From NCBI GenBank assembly GCA_049610385.1, contig JBMYZL010000005.1, forward strand, positions 1-64,000: a DNA stretch of 64,000 nucleotides. The letters are read 5' to 3'. The notes beneath the pieces were generated by a model. The model was not told the origin of the DNA. It was given only the letters and a program-made list of their open reading frames with translations, and searched no databases. This document shows, in pieces, positions 50,901 to 58,710 of this stretch. The position numbers and the translations under genes were made by a program. Source of the stretch: JBMYZL01 sp049610385. Lineage in GTDB: Bacteria > Bacteroidota > Bacteroidia > Flavobacteriales_D > Sanyastnellaceae. The stretch's first letter is position 1, and every line of letters starts with the position of its first letter.

Positions 50901-51938
50901 ATGATTTCCGTTGTTATCCCTTCGTTCAACGAAGTCGGCTTTATTGACCAGACGCTGACCAGTTTGCTCGCCTCAGAGGACCCAGGAGAACCCTGGGAAG
51001 TGATTGTGGTCGATGGCGGCAGTACAGATGGGACAAGAGAAAAGCTTATGGATTGGGACAAAAGGAACCCCCATGTGACTTGGATTGACAATCCCAAAAG
51101 GGTCACCCCGGTGGCCATGAACATCGGCATTCGAGCTGCTCAAGGTGAAACTGTGCTGATTCTGGGCGCGCATTCCGAAGTCAGTTTTGATTTCCTGAGA
51201 AGAAATGCTGATGCAATGCGCACCCATCCGGAGTCAGCTTGTGTCGGCGGGATTGTGGAGCAGGTGCACGGATCCGAAAAAGCCCGTCGCATCGGCGCGG
51301 CTTTGAGCACGCCGTTTGGTGTGGGGGATGCCCGGTTCCGAACAGGGGGACCGCCGGGCCATGTAGACACAGTGGCATTCGGGTGCTATCGGAAAAGTGT
51401 TTTGGAAGAAATTGGCGGTTTTGATGAAGATCTTGTTCGCAATCAAGATGATGAATTGAACTTTCGATTGACCGAGTTGGGCTGGCGAATTTGGTTTGAT
51501 CCCCGGATTCGCAGCCGATATCATGTGCGATCTTCTTTCGGGAAACTCTTTCGACAATACAAGCAATACGGTTATTGGAAAGTGTTTGTCAATCGCAAAC
51601 ACAAAACCATCACCACTTGGCGGCAGGTCATTCCGGCCTTGTTCATTGTGGGCATGCTCACGACAGGCTTTTGGTGGTTGATGGATGTCATGGGATGGGT
51701 CGGTTCGGCCTGGTCTGGTGTCGGCCGGTCCGTGCATTTGTCAATCGTTGCGCTTTGGTTGATTGGTGCGATTGGTTCTGCATGGACTGTGGCCCAGAAT
51801 CGCAGAGACATTGCAGGTGTTGTACAGGCATTTTTGTGGATTCACATCGGTTATGGATGGGGATACCTAGAGGGCATTGGGCGGTTTTTGATTTTGCGGG
51901 CATCGCCCCGCGAGACATCCACACAACTGACCCGATGA
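50901..51938 (+). CDS. Glycosyltransferase family 2
   Basis: 345 residues. A GT-A domain: ISVVIPSFNEVGFIDQTLTS, IVVDGGSTDGTREKLMDWD with the Asp of the family, VDTVAFGCYRKSVLEEIGGF and QDDELNFRLTELGWRIWFDP. Three or four C-terminal membrane helices (VIPALFIVGMLTTGFWWL, LSIVALWLIGAIGSAW) anchor it. Likely extends a polysaccharide chain on the inner membrane. First gene of the module with the O-antigen ligase-like and transglutaminase-like genes. Its stop overlaps the ligase gene (ATGA). Confidence 0.88.
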   Translation: MISVVIPSFNEVGFIDQTLTSLLASEDPGEPWEVIVVDGGSTDGTREKLMDWDKRNPHVTWIDNPKRVTPVAMNIGIRAAQGETVLILGAHSEVSFDFLRRNADAMRTHPESACVGGIVEQVHGSEKARRIGAALSTPFGVGDARFRTGGPPGHVDTVAFGCYRKSVLEEIGGFDEDLVRNQDDELNFRLTELGWRIWFDPRIRSRYHVRSSFGKLFRQYKQYGYWKVFVNRKHKTITTWRQVIPALFIVGMLTTGFWWLMDVMGWVGSAWSGVGRSVHLSIVALWLIGAIGSAWTVAQNRRDIAGVVQAFLWIHIGYGWGYLEGIGRFLILRASPRETSTQLTR

Positions 51939-53095
51939 TGGGACGACGACTGACCTTGAATGAGCTGGTGGGTGGGATGCCTGTTCTATTGGCCTTCTGT
52001 TTGCCCTTGCATCCCCGGTCTAGTACCTGGTTGTTGTTGCTTTTCCTTCCATTTTGGATTGCTGCAGGTGTGAAAAGAATGTGGAATTGGCAATCGGCAT
52101 CATGGAGCCACCTGTCGATGATGGCCTTGTATCTCTGGATGGTGATTGGCATGCTTTGGACTTCAGATGTGCCTCGTGGGTGGTTTGCATTGGAAGTGAA
52201 GGCTTCGATGTTGTTGATTCCTTTGATTTTTCTCAGTTCGCGGATACATCCCGCGGACTGGAAGCGTGGTTGGGTGATTGGATGTGCGTTGATGGTGGCT
52301 TTTCGGGGGTTGACGTTTGCGCTGGGGTGGGACGGTGCTGGTTGGCGTTATGCCGATTGGACGGGTCCTTTTCATCCAACATATTTGGCGATGTATTGGG
52401 GATGGGCCATATGTCTATTGGATCGTCATGCGATGCGCTGGTTGATTCCAGTTTTTGCAGCGGCCATAGGCTTGGCAGCTTCGAAAGCCGGTTGGTTGGG
52501 CGGGTTGTTCGCTTTGGGATTGGCTTTGACGTTTGGTCGAGAATTTCGTTGGCCTGTGGCAACAGGGGTTTTGGCATTGTTGTGTTTCGGAGCACTTGCG
52601 GACCAAGGAAGATTGTCTGAATTCGTTCATCATGCGCCTCCAATGGAACGGGTTCAAAGTGTTGAGGAATCTACTTCTGCACAGGGATCGACGGGTGGAC
52701 GCGTCCAAGCATGGACTGTTGCTCGACAGGTGTGGTTCGAACATCTCTTTGTGGGCACGGGTCCTGGTGATTTTGAGTTGGAGGTTCTTCCCCGTTACAA
52801 ATCCGCAGGAATGGAATATGCTGCGGTGCATCGGTTGAATGCGCACAGTGTTTACTTGCAGCTATTGGTCACTTCGGGATTGATGGGTTTGCTCTTGCTG
52901 ATGAGTTGGTGGGGGACGGCGGCATGGATTCAATGGACCAGAAAGAACTGGGGAGGACTGGGATGTCTGCTTCTGCTTTTCTTCAATGGTTTGTTTGAGA
53001 GCCTTTTGGAATTGCAACAAGGCATCGTAGCTGTGGTTTTTCTAACTTTTGTTTTGAGTGTATCGAACCACGCTGACGCCCAACTTCAGACATGA
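51935..53095 (+). CDS. O-antigen ligase/polymerase-like membrane protein
   Basis: 386 residues, about ten membrane helices. The large periplasmic part of the Wzy/WaaL family is seen around residues 225-310: SEFVHHAPPMERVQSVEEST, ARQVWFEHLFVGTGPGDFEL and HRLNAHSVYLQLLVTSGLMG, where GTGPGDF and AHSVYLQ are typical. It joins or polymerises lipid-linked glycans. The start at 51935 overlaps the GT2 stop (ATGA); a long frame open to 51575 would lie inside that gene. The next gene overlaps the stop by ATGA. Confidence 0.85.
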   Translation: MMGRRLTLNELVGGMPVLLAFCLPLHPRSSTWLLLLFLPFWIAAGVKRMWNWQSASWSHLSMMALYLWMVIGMLWTSDVPRGWFALEVKASMLLIPLIFLSSRIHPADWKRGWVIGCALMVAFRGLTFALGWDGAGWRYADWTGPFHPTYLAMYWGWAICLLDRHAMRWLIPVFAAAIGLAASKAGWLGGLFALGLALTFGREFRWPVATGVLALLCFGALADQGRLSEFVHHAPPMERVQSVEESTSAQGSTGGRVQAWTVARQVWFEHLFVGTGPGDFELEVLPRYKSAGMEYAAVHRLNAHSVYLQLLVTSGLMGLLLLMSWWGTAAWIQWTRKNWGGLGCLLLLFFNGLFESLLELQQGIVAVVFLTFVLSVSNHADAQLQT

Positions 53096-53742
53096 CTGCA
53101 TCCCGCATCAGAAATCTACAAGAGGCTTTGGAAGCTGATGTGCCTTTCGATGCACAACATCCCTTGCTCATGCGTCATCTTGAAGCAGCTGTGCTCCAAA
53201 CATCGGGATGGGAGAGATTGGAACGCTGGTATTTGCGCGTGCGCGATGGAATCACATACAACCCCTGGAAAATTGCATTTGACGTCGAGGCCATTCGAGC
53301 CAGCAAGACCCTTGAAGATCAAGAAGGACATTGCATCGCAAAGTCCGTTTTGTTTGTCTCAGGGTGTCGGGCCTTGGGCATTCCCGCAATGATTGGGTTT
53401 GCTCGGGTTCGCAATCATTTGGCGACTGAAAAATTAGAGGCCAAACTCGGTACAAATGTGCTTACCCCGCACGGTTACGCAGCATTTTGGAATGGAAAAA
53501 AATGGGTGAAATGCACGCCGGTTTTCAACGCGTCTTTGTGCAAACATTATGGTGTTGATCCCCTCCCATTTTCCCGGGATGAAGATCAATTGTTTCAAGA
53601 GCGAAATGGCCAAGGTGAGGCCTTCATGGCCTACGAGGAAGATTACGGTTTGTATGCCCGATTTCCCATGGACCAAACACGAACTTGGTTCACAACGGCT
53701 TATCCTCACATGGATTTGGAGGTTGACTTCAACGAGGAATGA
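53092..53742 (+). CDS. Transglutaminase-like protein
   Basis: 216 residues. A transglutaminase/protease-like core: LEDQEGHCIAKSVLFVSGCR with the catalytic Cys, ALGIPAMIGFARVRNHL, TPHGYAAFWNGKKWVKCTPV with the His. The third residue of a Cys-His-Asp triad is not obvious (KCTPVFN follows), as in a known sub-branch with (K)ATPAFN. No signal peptide. Such proteins act as thiol proteases or amide-bond enzymes. Last gene of the GT2-ligase module, translationally coupled, and its 3' end overlaps the end of convergent pyrG by 37 bases. Confidence 0.75.
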   Translation: MTASRIRNLQEALEADVPFDAQHPLLMRHLEAAVLQTSGWERLERWYLRVRDGITYNPWKIAFDVEAIRASKTLEDQEGHCIAKSVLFVSGCRALGIPAMIGFARVRNHLATEKLEAKLGTNVLTPHGYAAFWNGKKWVKCTPVFNASLCKHYGVDPLPFSRDEDQLFQERNGQGEAFMAYEEDYGLYARFPMDQTRTWFTTAYPHMDLEVDFNEE

Positions 53743-55397
53743 GAATTTGAGGATTGATTATTCCAAGTCGCTTGAACAAATGCCACAAACAAGGGGTGTG
53801 GGTTGTCCACTGTGCTGGCGTATTCAGGATGAAATTGCGCGGCAACGAAATAGGGATGTTCCGGAATTTCCACGATTTCCACCAGGCCATTTTCTGGGTT
53901 GCGTCCTGTGGCTTGCATGCCTGCAGCTTCGAATTGATCAAGGTAATCGTTGTTGAATTCGTAACGATGTCTGTGCCGCTCTTCCACCTCTGAGAGGGCG
54001 TAAGCGGCATGGGCCCGGCTGCCATCTGCAATGTCGCATCGATAAGCGCCCAGTCTCATGGTACCGCCCAAGTTGCGAATGCTTTTCTGCTCACTCATCA
54101 GATCGATGACCGGATGCGGGGTGTACTCCTTGATTTCGGTGGAATGCGCATCTGGTAAGTTCAAAACGTTTCTCGCGAATTCAATCACAGCGCATTGCAT
54201 TCCAAGGCAGATGCCAAAAAATGGAATTTTGTTCTCCCGAACGAAGCGGATGGTCTCGATTTTCCCATCGATTCCACGGGTGCCAAAACCGGGTGCCACG
54301 AGCACACCATCCAGACCTTGGAGTTTGTCCATGGCGTTTTTGGTTTGGATGGACTCAGAATGAATCCAATGCAAATTCACTCCGATTTCAAGGGCGGCAC
54401 CGGCATGAATAAACGCCTCCGCAATGGACTTGTAACTGTCTTTCAATTCCACGTATTTGCCCACCAATCCGATGTTGATTTCAGATTTGGGGTTCTTGTG
54501 GCGGACCAAAAAATCTTTCCACTGATTTAAATCAGGTTCCGAGGTCACGAGGGGCATGCCCAATTTCTCCAACACCACTTGATCAAATCGTTCTTTCCGC
54601 AGCAGGAGAGGGACATCATAGATGGTTTCCGCGTCAATGGATTGAATGACAGCATCTGTGGCGACATTGCAAAAACGCGCCACTTTTGTCCGCACAGCTT
54701 GAGGGAGTTCGTGCTCAGTGCGACACACCAAAATGTCCGGCTGGACCCCAAACTCCAGAAGCTGTTTAACACTGTGTTGCGTGGGTTTGGTCTTGAGTTC
54801 GCCAGCTGCCGCGAGATAAGGAATCAACGTCAAATGCACCACCAAGGTCTCATCTGGACATTCCCATTTCATTTGACGCACGGCCTCGATGTAAGGCAAA
54901 GACTCGATGTCCCCAACGGTGCCGCCAATTTCTGTAATGACAAAATCAAAATTTTCCTGGGCACCTAATATTTGAACGCAACGCTTGATTTCATCCGTGA
55001 TGTGCGGGATGATTTGAACGGTTTTCCCCAAATACTCACCTCGTCGTTCTTTATCTATGACGGACTGGTAGATGCGTCCTGTGGTGATGTTGTTCGCTTG
55101 TGTGGTGCGCACATTCAAAAAGCGCTCGTAATGTCCCAAATCGAGGTCGGTTTCCGCGCCATCCACCGTCACGTAGCATTCACCGTGCTCATACGGATTG
55201 AGGGTGCCCGGGTCAACATTGATGTAAGGGTCCAATTTTTGAATGGTGACCGAGTAACCGCGGCACTGAAGAAGTTTGGCCAAGGACGCAGAAACGATGC
55301 CTTTGCCTAAACTGGAACTCACACCACCCGTGACAAAAATGTACCGGCTATTCCGTTGAGGGGCTTCAGCAGGCGAGGAAGAAGGAGAGGAAGACAT
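53706..55397 (-). CDS. pyrG: CTP synthase
   Basis: 563 residues, slightly longer than the usual ~540. The synthetase domain opens YIFVTGGVSSSLGKGIVSAS and has LDPYINVDPGTLNPYEHGEC; the glutaminase domain has VLVAPGFGTRGIDGKIETIR, FFGICLGMQCAVIEFARN (nucleophile Cys) and QFHPEYAS (catalytic His/Glu). It makes CTP from UTP, ATP and glutamine. About 16 Ser/Pro-rich residues precede the core and a Ser-rich tail NNQSSNSHSSLKSTSKS follows it; the tail is encoded opposite the end of the transglutaminase-like gene. The ATG at 55397 gives the usual core; the frame open to 55553 has no support. Confidence 0.95.
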   Translation of the reverse strand: MSSSPSSSPAEAPQRNSRYIFVTGGVSSSLGKGIVSASLAKLLQCRGYSVTIQKLDPYINVDPGTLNPYEHGECYVTVDGAETDLDLGHYERFLNVRTTQANNITTGRIYQSVIDKERRGEYLGKTVQIIPHITDEIKRCVQILGAQENFDFVITEIGGTVGDIESLPYIEAVRQMKWECPDETLVVHLTLIPYLAAAGELKTKPTQHSVKQLLEFGVQPDILVCRTEHELPQAVRTKVARFCNVATDAVIQSIDAETIYDVPLLLRKERFDQVVLEKLGMPLVTSEPDLNQWKDFLVRHKNPKSEINIGLVGKYVELKDSYKSIAEAFIHAGAALEIGVNLHWIHSESIQTKNAMDKLQGLDGVLVAPGFGTRGIDGKIETIRFVRENKIPFFGICLGMQCAVIEFARNVLNLPDAHSTEIKEYTPHPVIDLMSEQKSIRNLGGTMRLGAYRCDIADGSRAHAAYALSEVEERHRHRYEFNNDYLDQFEAAGMQATGRNPENGLVEIVEIPEHPYFVAAQFHPEYASTVDNPHPLFVAFVQATWNNQSSNSHSSLKSTSKSM

Positions 55398-55438
55398 GGG
55401 CCCGTATGCAGATTCAGTGAAACTAGAAATACGGGATT

Positions 55439-55446
55439 CAAAGGTA
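55439..55446 (-). promoter_or_regulatory. -7 box TACCTTTG of pyrG
   Basis: On the minus strand a perfect TAnnTTTG box, 41 bases before the pyrG ATG; unlike most genes here, pyrG would have a leader. Confidence 0.45.
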
Positions 55447-55488
55447 AGTCCACTTTCCCATCTATCCTTCAATTTGTGGATAGGATGT

Positions 55489-56613
55489 TCAGAGTTTTTC
55501 CTCTTTGGACGTTCGCAAACTGGCAGTGAGTTGATCCACCACCTTGAATCCACTCAAGGTTTCTGCAGCCACAATTCGGAAGAGCGTATACGCGGGTATG
55601 GCCAGCACCATGCCCGCGGGTCCAGCTGTACTCCCGGCGATGGAGATGACAATGAAGATTTCAAGGGGATGGGCATTCACTCGATTCGAAAAAATGAATG
55701 GCTGGGTGAATAAGTTGTCGATGATTTGGGCCAACAAAAAGGCCCCAGCTGACCAACCCAGCAAAGCCGGGAGGGAATCCAACTGCCCTGTTGCTGTGGT
55801 GGCGATGAGCAACATGCCCAGACCCGCGCCCACCAAGGGGCCGATGTAGGGAATCAAGTTGAAGATGCCTGCCATCAGACCGATGAGAAAAGCATGCTGC
55901 GCTCCGGCCAAGGCAGTTCCAACAGACACCACCGTGGTGATGATGATCACTTGAATGATCAGCCCTCCAAAATAGCGAGTCAGGAGGTGGGAGGTTTGGT
56001 TCAAGATGGCTCCAACCCGTTTTTCTTGCGCATCGGGCGTCAATGAGAAGATGATTTTGCGGTAAAGCGCATGATCCCGCAAAAAGAAGAAGGTCATGAA
56101 CAAAATGGAGAATGCAGCTACAAACAAATTGCCGACCAAGCCCAACAGCCCACCAAACAAACTTCCTACCACATCGAATTGCAAAATACTTTGGGCTTGT
56201 CGAAGAAAGAATTCACTGTTCGCTAAGCCTTCTCCACTGAAATCGATGGCCCCAAGATCTTGGTCCAGCCAATGTGCGATGGCCCCAAAGGCACCGCGTA
56301 CATTTTGGGGGTCCAAATTCCGGACGGCCTGTGCTTGATCGATGGCCAACGGTGCGAAGAGTTGAATCACAGAAACCACCCCCATGATCATCAGGGTCAA
56401 TGCAAGGGTGGCACCCAATGTGTTGGGGAGGGCCCTTCCGGCGACCTGGATTCGGCCCAAGGCTTTCACCACCGGTCGTCCGACGAAACTGAGCGCAACG
56501 GAAATCAACAGGTAGCCCACCAACGTCCGAAACCGCCACATGGCAGCAAACAGCACGACGATTCCAAGGGTTCCCAAAGCACGACGGAAGAGAATGCGGT
56601 TGTTTCGGGTCAT
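55489..56613 (-). CDS. AI-2E family transporter (PerM-like)
   Basis: 374 residues. About eight membrane helices of the AI-2E/PerM family with the conserved LTRYFGGLIIQVIIITTVVS, IFNLIPYIGPLVGAGLGML and DNLFTQPFIFSNRVNAHPLE blocks. Members have been tied to AI-2 export or Na+/H+ antiport; the substrate here is unknown. The start at 56613 is preferred over the ATG at 56700, which overlaps the sixA end. Lies downstream of sixA with 23 bases between. Confidence 0.82.
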   Translation of the reverse strand: MTRNNRILFRRALGTLGIVVLFAAMWRFRTLVGYLLISVALSFVGRPVVKALGRIQVAGRALPNTLGATLALTLMIMGVVSVIQLFAPLAIDQAQAVRNLDPQNVRGAFGAIAHWLDQDLGAIDFSGEGLANSEFFLRQAQSILQFDVVGSLFGGLLGLVGNLFVAAFSILFMTFFFLRDHALYRKIIFSLTPDAQEKRVGAILNQTSHLLTRYFGGLIIQVIIITTVVSVGTALAGAQHAFLIGLMAGIFNLIPYIGPLVGAGLGMLLIATTATGQLDSLPALLGWSAGAFLLAQIIDNLFTQPFIFSNRVNAHPLEIFIVISIAGSTAGPAGMVLAIPAYTLFRIVAAETLSGFKVVDQLTASLRTSKEEKL

Positions 56614-56636
56614 GGCACGAAGACGAAATTGTGGGT

Positions 56637-57134
56637 TTACATGGGACTTCTCCCCAGCCAAGCTGCGGTGATTCCAGTTCCGTGGGAAAGGTAACGCCAT
56701 TCGGGCAAATCAAAAGTGATATGGATGGCTTCAGCAGTGGCCAAATGAATCGCGCCCCGTCTCTCTCCAATCAGGTCTGCAGCCCATTCGCTGAGGCCTG
56801 GATTGTGACCGATGACATAGATGGATCGGACGGTCTCGGGTGCCTGATTGCATGCATGGTGCCAAGCTTCAGCAGAGGCGAGGTAACCCCAGGCAACAAT
56901 TTCGTGCTCAGGCCAAACACGAAGACCCCAACCCTCCAGCAATTGTGTGCTTGTTTGAAGAGTCCTCTGGGCAGGTGAAATCAGAGCCAAACTGTTCGAA
57001 TCCGGAGCGGGAATTTGGCGAGCCAATTCAAGGCTTTGCCTCAAACCACGAGAGGCCAGGGTTCTGTCGAAATCGGTTTCAGCATCAGACTCTGCCTTGC
57101 CATGTCGAATGATGAACAAATGGAGTAGAGACAA
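56637..57134 (-). CDS. sixA: SixA-like histidine phosphatase
   Basis: 165 residues with TTG as first codon at 57134. The family motifs FIIRHGKAESDAETDFDRTL (catalytic His in RHG), LISPAQRTLQTSTQLL and YVIGHNPGLSEWAADLIGE (second His) are present. SixA removes phosphate from His residues, for example in phosphorelay or PTS proteins. A second TTG at 57119 would begin the protein two residues before FIIRHG and would match E. coli SixA better; the -7-like TATATTTTG on the minus strand overlaps the 57134 TTG, which favours the shorter form. Divergent from the DtxR-like gene over the operator at 57143-57158. Confidence 0.82.
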   Translation of the reverse strand: MSLLHLFIIRHGKAESDAETDFDRTLASRGLRQSLELARQIPAPDSNSLALISPAQRTLQTSTQLLEGWGLRVWPEHEIVAWGYLASAEAWHHACNQAPETVRSIYVIGHNPGLSEWAADLIGERRGAIHLATAEAIHITFDLPEWRYLSHGTGITAAWLGRSPM

Positions 57135-57142
57135 AATATATT

Positions 57143-57158
57143 TTTAGGCGAATCTAAA
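57143..57158. promoter_or_regulatory. DtxR/MntR-type operator
   Basis: TTTAGGCGAATCTAAA: an inverted repeat (TTTAG-N6-CTAAA) one base from TTTAGG-N4-CCTAAA, the form used by DtxR/IdeR/MntR regulators. It lies 36 bases before the regulator's start, between it and sixA. A further half site TTTAG overlaps the -7 box at 57168. Confidence 0.6.
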
Positions 57159-57167
57159 CAATTCATT

Positions 57168-57175
57168 TAGTTTTG
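57168..57175 (+). promoter_or_regulatory. -7 box TAGTTTTG
   Basis: A TAnnTTTG box, 19 bases before the regulator ATG at 57195, just downstream of the operator at 57143-57158. Confidence 0.5.
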
Positions 57176-57194
57176 CTGAAAATTGGTGCGAGAC

Positions 57195-57869
57195 ATGCCC
57201 ACAAATAGCAAAGAAAATTACCTCAAGGCCGTCTTGAAACTTGAAGGTGAGGCCGGTGAAGCAGTGACCACGAATTCTTTGGCTCATCTATTGAAAATGC
57301 GTCCGGCTTCCGTCACAGGCATGGTAAGGGGGTTGGCTGAGGCTGGCTGGGTGGAGTATGAGGCTTACCGGGGTGTGAATTTGACCCAACAAGGCCGAGA
57401 AATTGCGGTGGACATCGTTCGGAAGCATCGGTTGTGGGAGGTTTTTTTGGTGGAAAAATTGGGTTTTGGCTGGGAATCTGTTCATGAATTGGCGGAACAA
57501 TTGGAGCACGTGGATGCACCTGAATTGGTGAATCGGCTGGATGAATATTTGGGTCAACCGGCGTTTGATCCACACGGGGACCCCATTCCCACGGCATCGG
57601 GTGCAATTCGGGATGAGCGAAAACTTGCACGCTTGGTGGATCTCGACGCTGGAAAGTCGGGAGTGGTCAAAGGGGTCGTGGACAGTGGAGACGCATTTTT
57701 GGCACATTTGAATGTGCTGGGCATCCGAATCGGTTCGACATTGAAGGTGTTGAATCGGTTTCCATTTGATGGCAGTGTCGAGTTGTTGCTGGAATCCTCA
57801 AATCGACAGATTTGCTCCCGTGAAGTGGTCCAAAACCTCTGGGTCGAACCTCAAAGTGAAATCAAATGA
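57195..57869 (+). CDS. DtxR/MntR-family metal-dependent regulator
   Basis: 224 residues from the ATG at 57195. The N-terminal winged helix (NSKENYLKAVLKLEGEAGEA, NSLAHLLKMRPASVTGMVRG), a dimerisation part with metal ligands (HRLWEVFLVEKLGFGWESVH, HELAEQLEHVDAPELVNRLD) and a C-terminal FeoA/SH3-like part (GVVKGVVDSGDAFLAHLNVL). It represses metal uptake genes when iron or manganese is plentiful. Autoregulation is suggested by the operator upstream. Translationally coupled to the ZIP transporter gene (ATGA). Whether it senses iron, manganese or zinc cannot be read. A TTG at 57183 is a weaker start. Confidence 0.88.
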   Translation: MPTNSKENYLKAVLKLEGEAGEAVTTNSLAHLLKMRPASVTGMVRGLAEAGWVEYEAYRGVNLTQQGREIAVDIVRKHRLWEVFLVEKLGFGWESVHELAEQLEHVDAPELVNRLDEYLGQPAFDPHGDPIPTASGAIRDERKLARLVDLDAGKSGVVKGVVDSGDAFLAHLNVLGIRIGSTLKVLNRFPFDGSVELLLESSNRQICSREVVQNLWVEPQSEIK

Positions 57870-58687
57870 GCACCCTGATTCAATGGTTGGAGGGCTTGGG
57901 CCCGGTTTGGGCCGCGCTGCTGGCCACAACATTCACTTGGCTATTGACCGCGGCAGGAGCGTCGACTGTTCTTTTTGTGCCTGTGATGCGGCGAAAATTG
58001 TTGGATGCCATGTTGGGTTTTACAGGCGGTGTGATGGTGGCGGCTAGCTTTTGGTCGTTGCTTGCTCCGGCCATTGAAATGAGCGATGGAGATGGATTTT
58101 CCAAAGTGTTCCCTGCTGCCATTGGATTCAGTTTGGGGGCACTTTTCATTTATGGTTTGGATAAATTCATGCCACACTTGCACATCAATTTTGCGGCAAG
58201 CGAAGCGGAAGGGGTGGAGACCAATTGGCATCGCACCACCTTGTTGGTTCTTGCCATCACTTTGCACAACATCCCTGAAGGCCTCGCGGTAGGTGTGCTG
58301 TTCGGGGGTGCCGCTGCTGGTCTTGAAGGAGCGACAATTGCCGGAGCTGTCGCCTTGGCTATCGGAATTGGGCTGCAGAATTTTCCTGAAGGCATTGCGG
58401 TTTCCATGCCCTTGAGGCGTCAAGGGGTCAGCAAATGGAAAAGTGCTTGGTATGGTCAATTGTCAGCCATTGTCGAGCCCATCGCGGGATTGATTGGGGC
58501 GTTGGCCGTGACCCAAATGCAGACCATCCTTCCTTATGCATTGGCATTTGCTGCAGGCGCCATGATATACGTGGTGATTGAAGAAGTGGTGCCTGAGACA
58601 CAGAGAGACAAATACACCGATCTGGCTACACTGGGTTTCATTGGGGGGTTTGTGGTGATGATGGCCTTGGATGTCGGCTTGGGCTGA
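57866..58687 (+). CDS. ZIP-family metal transporter
   Basis: 273 residues, about eight membrane helices. The ZIP metal-binding helices are seen as TLHNIPEGLAVGVLFGGAAA (HNIPEG) and LQNFPEGIAVSMPLRRQG (NFPEG); a His-containing loop FMPHLHINFAASEAE precedes them. It imports zinc, iron or manganese, and with the coupled DtxR-like regulator makes a metal homeostasis pair. It starts inside the regulator's stop (ATGA). Metal specificity unknown. Confidence 0.88.
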   Translation: MSTLIQWLEGLGPVWAALLATTFTWLLTAAGASTVLFVPVMRRKLLDAMLGFTGGVMVAASFWSLLAPAIEMSDGDGFSKVFPAAIGFSLGALFIYGLDKFMPHLHINFAASEAEGVETNWHRTTLLVLAITLHNIPEGLAVGVLFGGAAAGLEGATIAGAVALAIGIGLQNFPEGIAVSMPLRRQGVSKWKSAWYGQLSAIVEPIAGLIGALAVTQMQTILPYALAFAAGAMIYVVIEEVVPETQRDKYTDLATLGFIGGFVVMMALDVGLG

Positions 58688-58710
58688 TGTACTTGCAAGC
58701 CCATTTCAAA

